A stretch of 64,000 bases of DNA. It comes from Clostridium mobile (lineage in GTDB: Bacteria; Bacillota; Clostridia; Clostridiales; Clostridiaceae). Below, one piece after another: positions 54,758-62,922 of this stretch. Positions within the stretch are counted from its first letter, which is position 1; each line of letters begins with the position of its first letter. Where the stretch lies: NCBI RefSeq assembly GCF_018918285.1, contig NZ_JAHLQF010000001.1:759284-823283 (forward strand). The letters are read 5' to 3'. The notes below the pieces were generated by a model, which worked only from the letters and a program-made list of their open reading frames with translations, was not told the origin of the DNA and did no database searches. The position numbers and the translations under genes were made by a program.

Positions 54758-54786
54758 ATTATATTACCAATTTTAGTTTTATGCAA
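54758..54786 (-). promoter_or_regulatory. Sigma-A promoter of the SOS-boxed gene
   Basis: On the minus strand TTGCAT - 17 bases - TATAAT. The -10 is perfect and the spacing ideal; the -35 is partial. The transcription start should fall near 54751, inside or beside the LexA box, and the first good start codon is ATG 54708. Confidence 0.6.
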
Positions 54787-54869
54787 CACTATACGAAGGT
54801 ATTGATTCGACATAATTCTCCATTTATGTTTCATTATATTTTTTATATTTATTGTATTACTAACTAAAA

Positions 54870-54891
54870 AAAGTGGTTTTTAAACCACTTT
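54870..54891 (-). terminator. Strong terminator of the repressor-like operon
   Basis: AAAGTGGTTT - TT - AAACCACTTT is a 10-bp stem, followed on the minus strand by an unbroken T run (TTTTTTTAGTT). It is 3 bases after the stop codon of the recombinase-fold gene and isolates that operon from the SOS-boxed gene. Confidence 0.85.
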
Positions 54892-54894
54892 CCT

Positions 54895-55929
54895 CTAATC
54901 TCTTCCTCTAATGCCATCTACACTTTCAGTATTAAATCTAGTTAAATATAATTGTTTTAAAGTAAAATATGTTTCCTCATTTTGTCCAGCTTCTGTAACA
55001 ACTCTTATATAGTCTTCTTTATTTAAATATCCTTGTTCTTCTTCTATTTCTAGCAATTTATATAACATTCCACTTTGGTATATGCTTTGAGTAGTTAAAT
55101 ATGGCATTTTAACTGATATAGCTAACCTTTTTATTCTTGAATTAATGGCAGTCCAATTTATAGATTCGCATTCATCTTTAGTGCGTTTTTTTCCCCCTAT
55201 CACTGGCTGTCTTAATACATATCCGTTGTAAGGTAATGGATATAACAACTCATATTCCTTGTTATTTCTTACTCTAACTCTCTTATAATCTGTTTCCAAT
55301 AATGCTTGATTTAAATAATATAGTGTAACTTCTTTTATATGCACTATGCGTTCATTAATTATATTTCCATCATCATCTTTTGTTTTAACTGTTACAGTTT
55401 TATTCTTGTAATCAATATCATTTTTCATTAAATTTACTAATTCTTGATTTTGAGTACCTTTTATTCCTTCATATAGACATAACATAGCTGCAACGTCCTG
55501 AATATTTAGCGCCTTTGTTCTTTCATTATTTACAAATATATTAATTATCTCATCATAAGATATAAAATTATTTACTTTGAATACATACTTCTCTAAATCG
55601 TCTTGTGTAAAATATGAAGTCACTGGTACATTGCAATATCCATTTTCATAAGCCCATGTTATATAGCTATCTAGTATTGAAAATCTAGTTATTAATGACT
55701 TTAAGGACTTACATTTTAATACTTTTAATACTTCTTCAAATTCTATTTTACTCATTTCAAATATATCTCTATTATAATCATTTTCAGCAATTGCAGTTAA
55801 TCTAAATGTACCTAGTATGGTTTTTAATGTATTTTCAACCTCGTTCAATTCTTCCATATATGCCTCTTTAATATCTCTGTTGAATAATCTTGTTTCATCA
55901 TCGAAACCTGTTTTATTATATGCAATCAT
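54895..55929 (-). CDS. Tyrosine-recombinase-fold protein without catalytic residues (MrpR/YopR-like candidate)
   Basis: The product has 344 residues. An N-terminal core-binding domain (about 50-120, LKSLITRFSILDSYITWAYE NGY) precedes a catalytic-domain fold with YEGIKGTQNQELVNLMKNDIDY (153-174). This is the box I region, where the catalytic Arg is replaced by Lys157. The box II region reads TTQSIYQSGMLYKLL with no HxxR, and no clear tyrosine follows. It should bind DNA but not recombine it, as described for the SPbeta master repressor MrpR (YopR). It begins 2 bases after the DGQHR-like gene. Orthology is not proven. Confidence 0.65.
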   Translation of the reverse strand: MIAYNKTGFDDETRLFNRDIKEAYMEELNEVENTLKTILGTFRLTAIAENDYNRDIFEMSKIEFEEVLKVLKCKSLKSLITRFSILDSYITWAYENGYCNVPVTSYFTQDDLEKYVFKVNNFISYDEIINIFVNNERTKALNIQDVAAMLCLYEGIKGTQNQELVNLMKNDIDYKNKTVTVKTKDDDGNIINERIVHIKEVTLYYLNQALLETDYKRVRVRNNKEYELLYPLPYNGYVLRQPVIGGKKRTKDECESINWTAINSRIKRLAISVKMPYLTTQSIYQSGMLYKLLEIEEEQGYLNKEDYIRVVTEAGQNEETYFTLKQLYLTRFNTESVDGIRGRD

Positions 55930-55931
55930 AT

Positions 55932-57299
55932 TTATTCTCCTTTTATAAATTGCTTAAAGTATTGAGATATTTTTCTTACATGTGTTGATCCTATCTTTGA
56001 AGTAAATAATCCTATCTCTTGCCATTTATCTTTTAATTTTTCCTTATCAAAATCAATTTCGTTTAAAACTTCCGTTAATTTTTCTTCCCAATCTTTTTCT
56101 TTATACAGCTTTGAAAGCATAGAAATATAGCCCACAAATGTATTTGGCTCTGTAACTATGGAATGTATTCTTGATGTATTAGGATTTTTAAAATCACTTT
56201 CAAAAGTCCCTATTATGTAAATAAATCCATCTATAATGAATTTTTGTATTTTCTTTCTTTCTAATAAACTCAACTTATTATCTTTGCCAAAATTATGTTC
56301 AATAGCATCTGCTAATATCTTATAAGTGGTATATTTATTATTGTTTTTTACATCAAATAGATCTTCTCCTATTTTATTGTATAATCCATTGGTTTCTTTA
56401 CTTCCATAATTATTAATGTCTTTAATCATTGTAATATAAGCGTTAGTATCGCTAATAACTTGAACATGTAAATCATCAATTTTTGTTTGCTGATCTACTG
56501 AGCTTACATATCTTGCTGCTTGAAATGTGGTGGCATGATATATTTTAAATACAACATTAAAATTGCTTTCTGGATGTGTATTTCCATAATTAGCGCTTGC
56601 AAGAAAACGGTGATATCCATCAATACAACTACATTTTGATGATATTCCATTTACCTCTACCCTTATGTTATTATTTCTATATTCAAATCGTTCTTCACCA
56701 GTAACAGGTATATTTACAGTAATGGAATAATCATTCAGTTCACCTGCTTCAATTCCTGCTTCAATAGCTTTTATTTTTTCTGGAATAATCGTTGGCTTCT
56801 TAGTTACTCTGCCTCGAGTAACTTTTTTAGTCAATTGTCGTTGCGTTTGAGGATCGTAACTAATTACACCTCTATTGAATAAATCAGCAACCTCTTTAAC
56901 TGACATTACACAATACCATTGCTCAGGATTTACTTGAATAACATTTTTAAATTCAATTATATTACTTATATTTGCTTGTTTCGAATGTTTAAAAGTATTA
57001 TACTCAAATATTTCTTTAGGTAAAAAGAAATTTTCTGGATTTAATTCTTTTATTTCTCTGTTCTCATCATTTAATTTTTCATAAATTTGTTTATTAATTA
57101 AATATAATTCTTCGTCAAGTATTGAGTTAATTGGTGTTGTTTGAGTAAATATTCCATCAATTTTACTTCTTGCTATATTATGATTTTCAAATAATTCATT
57201 TTTAATATTATTATATATATTACTATTGTAAGTCACTTCTTCAAAAAAACTAAGCAGTAAATTCTCTAGTTGCCCCCTACTTTGCTCACCTTTTATCAT
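55932..57299 (-). CDS. DGQHR/ParB-like domain protein (partner of the repressor-like gene)
   Basis: The product has 455 residues. The middle contains MSVKEVADLFNRGVISYDPQ TQRQL (about 132-155) and CSCIDGYHRFLASAN (224-237, the DGQHR-type motif read as DGYHR). These are followed by FKIYHATTFQAARYVSSVDQ QTKID, the strand-helix that accompanies this motif in DndB/DGQHR proteins. The C-terminal third is helical. No dnd or pbe genes are nearby, so DNA phosphorothioation is unlikely. SPbeta has an uncharacterised protein of similar length, YopQ, beside YopR, which makes a shared regulatory operon attractive but unproven. Confidence 0.6.
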   Translation of the reverse strand: MIKGEQSRGQLENLLLSFFEEVTYNSNIYNNIKNELFENHNIARSKIDGIFTQTTPINSILDEELYLINKQIYEKLNDENREIKELNPENFFLPKEIFEYNTFKHSKQANISNIIEFKNVIQVNPEQWYCVMSVKEVADLFNRGVISYDPQTQRQLTKKVTRGRVTKKPTIIPEKIKAIEAGIEAGELNDYSITVNIPVTGEERFEYRNNNIRVEVNGISSKCSCIDGYHRFLASANYGNTHPESNFNVVFKIYHATTFQAARYVSSVDQQTKIDDLHVQVISDTNAYITMIKDINNYGSKETNGLYNKIGEDLFDVKNNNKYTTYKILADAIEHNFGKDNKLSLLERKKIQKFIIDGFIYIIGTFESDFKNPNTSRIHSIVTEPNTFVGYISMLSKLYKEKDWEEKLTEVLNEIDFDKEKLKDKWQEIGLFTSKIGSTHVRKISQYFKQFIKGE

Positions 57300-57385
57300 A
57301 CTTATTATCTTCCTTCCTGTTGGCTTACTTAATACTTTAATTTCAAAATATATAATTACTTAAGTTTATTTTTAATATCAACTTT

Positions 57386-57414
57386 ATTATATATATTACA
57401 ATAAGCAATTTCAA
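57386..57414 (-). promoter_or_regulatory. Sigma-A promoter of the repressor-like operon
   Basis: On the minus strand TTGAAA (57409-57414) - 17 bases - TATAAT (57386-57391). This is the best vegetative promoter seen in the element and fits constitutive expression of a repressor. The leader to ATG 57299 is about 80 bases. Confidence 0.8.
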
Positions 57415-57658
57415 GGCATTTGTTTTCTAAATGAAATAAACCTTCCGACAAAATTTTAAATTTTCACTTTATACTTTTTCGTTTAATTATATAGAATATC
57501 TTCTTCCCCCTGCTCTATGTTCTGAGCCTATATTATTTTCTAAGTCCACAGATAAAATCATTTAAAAGTTCATCAATTCTTTTAAGTATTATAAAATTAA
57601 TATTAATTTTTTACAGAATTCCATTTATAAACTTAGTTATTTTTTTATATTTACTTTA

Positions 57659-57736
57659 TTAAGACTCTATAAACTGCCCCCATTTCAATACGTCACTTAC
57701 TACCTTAATTTTAGTTTCTAAAGAATATTTAGCCAT
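57659..57736 (-). pseudogene. Truncated IS3-family (IS150-like) OrfA start
   Basis: MAKYSLETKIKVVSDVLKWG, with a few more residues before TAA, matches the beginning of IS3-group OrfA proteins ('MakYs.e.Kl.vv.dvl.G'). Just upstream (57741-57783) the GTACACCTCCAAAT and ATTTGGGGTGCACT stretches look like the insertion sequence end. The helix-turn-helix and all of OrfB are missing. The rest of the 530-base gap between the element and the next gene holds only AT-rich DNA and the element's promoter. Confidence 0.6.
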
Positions 57737-57829
57737 AAAAAAGTACACCTCCAAATATTATAGATGTCTAACATTTGGGGTGCACTTCATAAATGAGCTC
57801 CTTTTTATATTTGCTTATTAATTATCTAC

Positions 57830-57970
57830 TTATTGTGCTACATCTTTCCTCTCTAGTTCCAAGCGTTCCTCTTTAACCTTTGACTTGGTCCTCATATATC
57901 TAAAACCAATGATTATTGTTCCTACGCTTATTACACCTATTAAGCTTGCCATAGCTATTACTTCATTCAT
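57830..57970 (-). CDS. 46-residue single-pass membrane peptide
   Basis: The gene encodes MNEVIAMASLIGVISVGTII then a basic stop-transfer region (IGFRYMRTKSKVKEER) and ends KDVAQ, behind the excellent site AAAGGAGTGAGG. It has one transmembrane helix with an inside-positive tail. Such small membrane proteins often regulate transporters or sensor kinases. The neighbouring exporter lies upstream on the same strand, about 330 bases away beyond its terminator, so a link is only possible. Confidence 0.65.
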   Translation of the reverse strand: MNEVIAMASLIGVISVGTIIIGFRYMRTKSKVKEERLELERKDVAQ

Positions 57971-58186
57971 TTTCCTCACTCCTTTCTAAGTAAAGCATTT
58001 CGTCCAGATCTCATATCTTATGATTTTTTAATATAAAAATGGATGAAGCTTTATATATAAATTTTTCCTAATTAATTTCATAGGAAATTGAATATCGTTT
58101 TATTGCATTCTTAAAGATTCAATTTGCAGTGATTACTACATAATATGGATTAGGTGTGATAAGTTTGCTTAAATTGTTACATAAAA

Positions 58187-58222
58187 AATACCGCAAAATT
58201 CAATTTTGAATAATACGGTATT
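58187..58222 (-). terminator. Terminator of the ABC exporter operon
   Basis: AATACCG (58187-58193) pairs with CGGTATT (58216-58222), with an inner ATTCAA/TTGAAT pairing. The minus strand continues TTTTTTATG. It lies in the 330-base gap after the permease gene, which contains nothing else recognisable. Confidence 0.75.
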
Positions 58223-58301
58223 CAAATAACCTATATTTAATCCTATGCTGTCCAACTATAATATATTATCTTAATTCCTCTAAATCTTTTTGACATAGCT
58301 C

Positions 58302-59114
58302 TTATTGACTTCCTTTAGCCATGCGCATGAATCGTTTTCCTCCAAAATACCCCATAATTAATATACTTAAGATTATACCTAAAATGCTATAAAACAGAGG
58401 CATATGCTCAATTTGTGGTGCCATAACAGCTCTTAGAGCCTCATTTACATAAACTAATGGATTCACCAAAACTAATATTTTAATAATAGGTATCACACTT
58501 AGCGCATTCCATGTAAAAAATATGGAACCCAAGAAAACCAAAGGCATTAAGAATCCAGGAAACATAGCTGCAATTTGACTTGGCTTAATAATAGTTCCTA
58601 CTAGAAGTCCTAGCGTTGCAGAAGAAATAGCGGCAAGTATCAATATAAGGATTAGACTTAAGATGCTTTGAGGATTAAGTGTCAAGTTCAATGAATTGCC
58701 CATAAATATTAAGGATAGTGGCAATACAATTAGTCCACCAATCCAAGATTCAATGATACCAACAAACATTTTTGCTAGAGCAACAACTCGTATATTAACT
58801 GGAGCCATCAAGCGATCTTCTATTTCCCTGGACATATTAAAGTCCATTGTTAGAGGAACCGCAGTTCCGTGTATCCCTGTTACAAGAATACTCATCCCTA
58901 CCATGCCCGGAAACATCTGAGTTGGAAAGGTTGCTGGTAGAAGACCTATTCTTGGCAAGATATAACCATACAATAATATCAGCATAAAAGGTAACATAGC
59001 CACACGAAAAACAAATTCCCATTTATCACGGATTTGTATGACTAGATCTCGTTTTACCATAGTTTTAAAAGCTATCCATGATACATTTGTATCATTGTTA
59101 TTTTCCTTCGCCAT
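58302..59114 (-). CDS. ABC-2 type exporter permease (DrrB-like)
   Basis: This 270-residue membrane protein has about six transmembrane segments and the ABC-2 pattern (WEFVFRVAMLPFMLILLYGYILP; GTAVPLTMDFNMSREIEDRL, the conserved 'E...gtlerl'-like coupling helix; PLVYVNEALRAVM). It overlaps the ATPase gene by 17 bases. It probably exports a drug, lipid or polyketide-like compound; substrate unknown. Confidence 0.85.
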   Translation of the reverse strand: MAKENNNDTNVSWIAFKTMVKRDLVIQIRDKWEFVFRVAMLPFMLILLYGYILPRIGLLPATFPTQMFPGMVGMSILVTGIHGTAVPLTMDFNMSREIEDRLMAPVNIRVVALAKMFVGIIESWIGGLIVLPLSLIFMGNSLNLTLNPQSILSLILILILAAISSATLGLLVGTIIKPSQIAAMFPGFLMPLVFLGSIFFTWNALSVIPIIKILVLVNPLVYVNEALRAVMAPQIEHMPLFYSILGIILSILIMGYFGGKRFMRMAKGSQ

Positions 59115-60069
59115 TGTTTATGATCTCCTTTCCAGTTATATGAATGAACACATCATCAAGTGTACTTGTGCTCAAACTAATATTTTGCAATGATGTGTTT
59201 AATGTTTTTATCCATTCAAGAATTTGATTAAAATCAGGGTGCTCATGTTTCATATATAGAAGTAATACGTCATTTTGTATGATGGCATTTTCAACCTCAG
59301 GTAAAGTCTTGGCTTGCTCAGCAAAATCTGGTTTAAGATCAGCTAACTTAATAGAAACAATATTGCTTGTAGGAATCAAAGCTTTTAGTTCATCGGCAGT
59401 ACCTATTGCTTTCAGTTCCCCTTTGTCAACAATAGCAATTCTATCACATAATTGCTCTGGTTCCTCCATATAGTGAGTAGTAAGAAATATGGTAGTACCT
59501 GCTTTATTTAAAGCCAGCATTTGTTCCCATAAAATAGCTCTATAACTAGGGTCTAGGCCGGTAGTTGGTTCATCCAAAAACAATATATCTGGGTTGTGCA
59601 TAATTGCTCGGGCAATTTTTAAACGTTGAGCCATACCACCAGAAAAACCTCTTACATAATCATGTTCACGATCTTTTAAACCAAACTTTTCTAGATATTC
59701 ATCCGCTCTTTCATTTGCAGCTGCATCGTCCATACCAAAGTATTTAGCGTGATAAATGAGATTTTCTCGCGCTGTTAACCCTCTGTCCAAATTATTATGT
59801 TGAGCTACCACTCCAATTTTTTTATGGGCCAAGGCTGGATTTCTCACAACGGATTCTCCGTCAATAAAAATTTCTCCTGATGTAGCTTCTTTCTGAGTTG
59901 TAATCATACTGATAGTTGTACTTTTGCCCGCTCCATTTGGTCCGAGAAATCCAAAAACTTCTCCTCGCTTTACTTCAAAACTTATTCCCTTTACAGCTTC
60001 AATCTTACGTGTTTTAGAGAGCTGGAATTCTTTTTTTAGATTCTCTACTTTTAGAATATAATCAGACAT
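59098..60069 (-). CDS. ABC exporter ATPase (DrrA-like)
   Basis: The product has 323 residues. It has Walker A GFLGPNGAGKSTTISMI, signature YVRGFSGGMAQRLKIARAIM, Walker B ILFLDEPTTGLDP and the switch His in IFLTTHYMEE. The C-terminal about 90 residues are the extension typical of DrrA/CcmA-type daunorubicin-resistance ATPases, ending TLDDVFIHITGKE. AAGGGGAGAG precedes ATG 60069. It powers the overlapping permease. Confidence 0.9.
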   Translation of the reverse strand: MSDYILKVENLKKEFQLSKTRKIEAVKGISFEVKRGEVFGFLGPNGAGKSTTISMITTQKEATSGEIFIDGESVVRNPALAHKKIGVVAQHNNLDRGLTARENLIYHAKYFGMDDAAANERADEYLEKFGLKDREHDYVRGFSGGMAQRLKIARAIMHNPDILFLDEPTTGLDPSYRAILWEQMLALNKAGTTIFLTTHYMEEPEQLCDRIAIVDKGELKAIGTADELKALIPTSNIVSIKLADLKPDFAEQAKTLPEVENAIIQNDVLLLYMKHEHPDFNQILEWIKTLNTSLQNISLSTSTLDDVFIHITGKEIINNGEGK

Positions 60070-60352
60070 TTTACTCTCCCCTTTTGAATTTCTTAGCTTT
60101 TGTACTTCGTTTCGTTGTCAGCTACTTAAGCACTCTTTTTTCACATTTTTAATTTCCAATAATTAGCTCAAAAATAAGATATATTTATATAATGTGTAGT
60201 ATTATTAATATTATTCCATTTTCAAAAGGGGATTATCTATAAATTTGAAGCCCTTTCCTACTAGTCTTTTAATTAAAACACCTAGCGACAAGACTATATA
60301 TTAATATCTTTAGTAGATGAGTCTTTTAGTAGATTAATCTTTTGTTCAGGGT

Positions 60353-60748
60353 TTAAAACCGTAGGGTTATGGATTTATTTACATAGGGCTCAGATTTTAA
60401 AACCGTAGGATTGGTTTTAAAATCCGGTATTAGCTTTATAAATTTAGAACCAATACCGTAATAAGAAAACATTCCCTTCTCCCTTATAGTTTCATGTCTA
60501 AGAATGTCTGCTTTTGCCATTCTCTTAAGTATTCTATATATGCTATCTTTCTTCAAATTCAATATAGGCAGACTTTCTATTATTCCTTCATATTTCACCC
60601 AATAGTAAATTTCATTATCTATTTCTTTTCTTATCATACGTCCACTATCTTTAAAGTCAACAAAATACCTTAATATAAGTGCATCTATAGTGTCTAGACC
60701 AAACCTTACTAGCTCACTTTGCTTAAAGCCAAGTATTGTATACTTCAC
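60353..60748 (-). CDS. Phage/plasmid-replication-like winged-helix protein
   Basis: The 131 residues begin MKYTILGFKQSELVRFGLD and include DALILRYFVDFKDSGRM and an IYRILKRMAKADILRHETIR winged-helix region. This is the plan of the N-terminal domain of Firmicute phage replisome organisers/plasmid initiators. The C-terminal DnaA/DnaC-interacting part is missing, and the end (NKSITLRF) lies next to a repeat AAAACCGTAGG seen twice (near 60354 and 60399). It is probably a leftover or a small stand-alone member of that family. Confidence 0.6.
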   Translation of the reverse strand: MKYTILGFKQSELVRFGLDTIDALILRYFVDFKDSGRMIRKEIDNEIYYWVKYEGIIESLPILNLKKDSIYRILKRMAKADILRHETIREKGMFSYYGIGSKFIKLIPDFKTNPTVLKSEPYVNKSITLRF

Positions 60749-61008
60749 AAAAATTCCTCCCTTTTAATGATCAAATTTTATTTAGTTTTATAAGAACGTC
60801 CGTTTGCATTAATGTTACTATAACATTAGTCATTTCCATATTCAACCATATACTAACTTAAATTCCTTTAACTGTATTGATTGTGAAGTATTTTCTATCT
60901 TTATTGCAAGTTTTCAAAGTTTTATCGGCACATTAACGTAAGGTACGTTAATTTACGGTTTTGAAGTAATTTGGGAGGAAAATATGATAATAAAATTGAG
61001 GAGATAGG

Positions 61009-61041
61009 AAAACCGACAGAGTGTTGAAATCTGTCGGTTTT
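61009..61041. terminator. 12-bp perfect hairpin after the CNNM gene
   Basis: AAAACCGACAGA (61009-61020) and TCTGTCGGTTTT (61030-61041) flank a 9-base loop. It lies 60 bases after the CNNM-type transporter stop. The rest of the 350-base gap 60749-61101 holds two short inverted repeats (TAATGTTA/TAACATTA near 60810 and ATTAACGTA/TACGTTAAT near 60930), possible operators of the winged-helix gene. Confidence 0.7.
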
Positions 61042-61101
61042 GGTTTATTTTTTATACTTTATAAATGTATTTTTAAATATTTCATACTTTAAAAGAGAGG
61101 A

Positions 61102-62421
61102 CTATGCGTCTCTTTGAACACAAATCTTTACTTTACTTATACGTTTTTCTTTTACCTCTTCAACCTTAAATACAATATTGTCATGTTCTATAATTTCTTG
61201 GTCTCCGCTATTAGGTATTCTCCCTAATAAATTCACTAAAAATCCACTAACAGTGTCTTGTTCTTCAGAATATAAATTTATATGAAGATAATTATTTAGT
61301 TCGTCTATTGCAAGCAATCCATTAACTAGAAAAGTATTACTATCAATTTTTTTTATTTCCGGCTCGTCATCATCATATTCATCCTCTATGTTACCCATAA
61401 CTTCTTCTATAAGGTCTTCTATAGAGACTATTCCTGAGAACCCACCATATTCATCTATTAATACCGCCATATGTCTTTTTGTAGCCTGAAGTTCTTTAAA
61501 TAACTCATCAATATTTTTAGTTTCTGGCACAAAATATGCAGGACGTAATATACTTCTGATATCTACATTTTCAAAGCCACGCTTTCTGGCTTCAATAAAG
61601 AAATCTTTCATATAGAGAATACCTATAATATTATCGCTATCTCCCTCATATACAGGAATTCTTGAGTATCTTTCCTCTATTAACTCATCTAAGTATTCAT
61701 CTAAAGGAGTATTTATATTAATTAAGTATACTTCAGTTCTTGGTGTCATTACTTCATCAGCTAATTTATCATCGAACTCAAATATACTATTTATCATTTC
61801 TTTTTCAGTTTCATTTATAACACCATGTTCTTGTCCAACTTCTACCATTGATTTTATTTCTTCCTTTGATACCTTCTCATCTAAACCTTCTCCATCAAGC
61901 CCAACTAATCTAACCAAAACATTGGTTGATGCTGAAAGTAATTTTACAAATGGTACAGTTATTTTAGATACATACATTATAGGCCTCACAGAAAACATTG
62001 CAATAGCCTCTGACTTCTGCAGTGCTATTCTTTTAGGAAATAATTCTCCAAAAACCAATGTTATGTATGATAATATAATAGTTACAACAATTAAGGATAT
62101 TTGTCCACTATAAGGAATATTAAACTTATTTAGATACTGTGCCAAATCATATGATATTCCAGTAGCTGCAGAAGCACTAGAAAAGAATCCAGCAAATGTT
62201 ATTCCTACTTGTATAGTAGATAAAAATTTAGTTGGCTCCTCCATTAGTTTTATTAATAATTTCGCTCTCTTATTCCCTTCTTCTGCAAGAAGTTTTACTT
62301 TGTTTTTGTTTAGTGATACTATTGCCATCTCTGCTGAAGCAAAAAATGCATTCATCAATACTAAAATGGCTATTAATATTAGTTGCGAAGTTATATTCGC
62401 AGGGTCGGGTTCTACTTCCAT
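61102..62421 (-). CDS. CNNM/CorC-family membrane protein (hemolysin C-like)
   Basis: The product has 439 residues. The N-terminal CNNM domain has three to four transmembrane segments (MNAFFASAEMAIVSLNKNKV; VVTIILSYITLVFGELFPKR). Two CBS domains lie at about 215-335 (EVMTPRTEVYLINI; RHMAVLIDEYGGFSGIVSIE DLIEEVMG), and a C-terminal CorC_HlyC domain follows (DSNTFLVNGLLAIDELN). Members transport or sense Mg2+ or Co2+. It is a stand-alone gene. Confidence 0.9.
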   Translation of the reverse strand: MEVEPDPANITSQLILIAILVLMNAFFASAEMAIVSLNKNKVKLLAEEGNKRAKLLIKLMEEPTKFLSTIQVGITFAGFFSSASAATGISYDLAQYLNKFNIPYSGQISLIVVTIILSYITLVFGELFPKRIALQKSEAIAMFSVRPIMYVSKITVPFVKLLSASTNVLVRLVGLDGEGLDEKVSKEEIKSMVEVGQEHGVINETEKEMINSIFEFDDKLADEVMTPRTEVYLININTPLDEYLDELIEERYSRIPVYEGDSDNIIGILYMKDFFIEARKRGFENVDIRSILRPAYFVPETKNIDELFKELQATKRHMAVLIDEYGGFSGIVSIEDLIEEVMGNIEDEYDDDEPEIKKIDSNTFLVNGLLAIDELNNYLHINLYSEEQDTVSGFLVNLLGRIPNSGDQEIIEHDNIVFKVEEVKEKRISKVKICVQRDA

Positions 62422-62585
62422 TATTACTTACCTCCAAATAAAAATATTTTATTCTTATAATAATACCATAATTATTTCAGTTTTTCATGCTTTTACAAAC
62501 ATTTTAATTATTATTAACGTTTAGTATCTTTACTATATGTTTTATATATATTTTTAACTACTATGCCTAATACCACAAATGTAAG

Positions 62586-62639
62586 AATACCTATAATATT
62601 AGGAGTAATGATGGTATTATTCCTAATATTATAGGTATT
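62586..62639. repeat. Long perfect hairpin in a 500-base gene-free stretch
   Basis: A 19-base arm (62586-62604, AATACCTATAATATTAGGA) has its exact complement at 62621-62639; a G-T pair and four more base pairs extend the stem to 24 bp with loop GATGGT. The surrounding gap 62422-62922 contains no gene, only AT-rich DNA and a second, shorter inverted repeat (AAGTAGAT...ATCTACTT, near 62820-62860). It could be a palindromic mobile repeat or decayed duplication. Confidence 0.6.
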
Positions 62640-62922
62640 ATAGAAGTAACTATTAAAGAAAAAAACTATCAAAAGAGCATTAGATATCCCTTAATCAAAT
62701 TAGACAATAAAATAGTATAAATTAAAGAAGATAATTATGACTATTACTAAGAAATAGATATTAGAAGCTTTCTTAACATTGTGTCGAGAAATTGAGTAGT
62801 AAAATAAAAATCACCCCACTAAGTAGATTTTACGACAATCTTTTTAACTGTATCTACTTAATAGGGTACTCTTCTAATACTTGTTATTATATGTTTCTTA
62901 TATATATTAATATCTTAATAAA

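Noticed and set aside
54708-54834. Longer N-terminus for the SOS-boxed protein
   Set aside because: The extra residues coincide with a promoter and LexA box, and a better ribosome site stands before ATG 54708; the extension is possible but less likely.
54895-55929. Active site-specific integrase
   Set aside because: The box I arginine is Lys157, the HxxR of box II is absent and no nucleophilic tyrosine is evident, so a DNA-binding role is preferred.
21039-57299. Intact temperate prophage
   Set aside because: No terminase, portal, capsid, head-tail connector, replication or active integrase gene can be read on either strand in the 36 kb, and host genes border both sides.
55932-57299. DndB of a DNA phosphorothioation system
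   Set aside because: The DGYHR motif is shared, but no dndA, C, D or E, nor any restriction genes, are present nearby.
20571-57829. attL/attR core of the element
   Set aside because: By eye I found no convincing direct repeat shared by the two flanks; an alignment with an empty-site strain would be needed.
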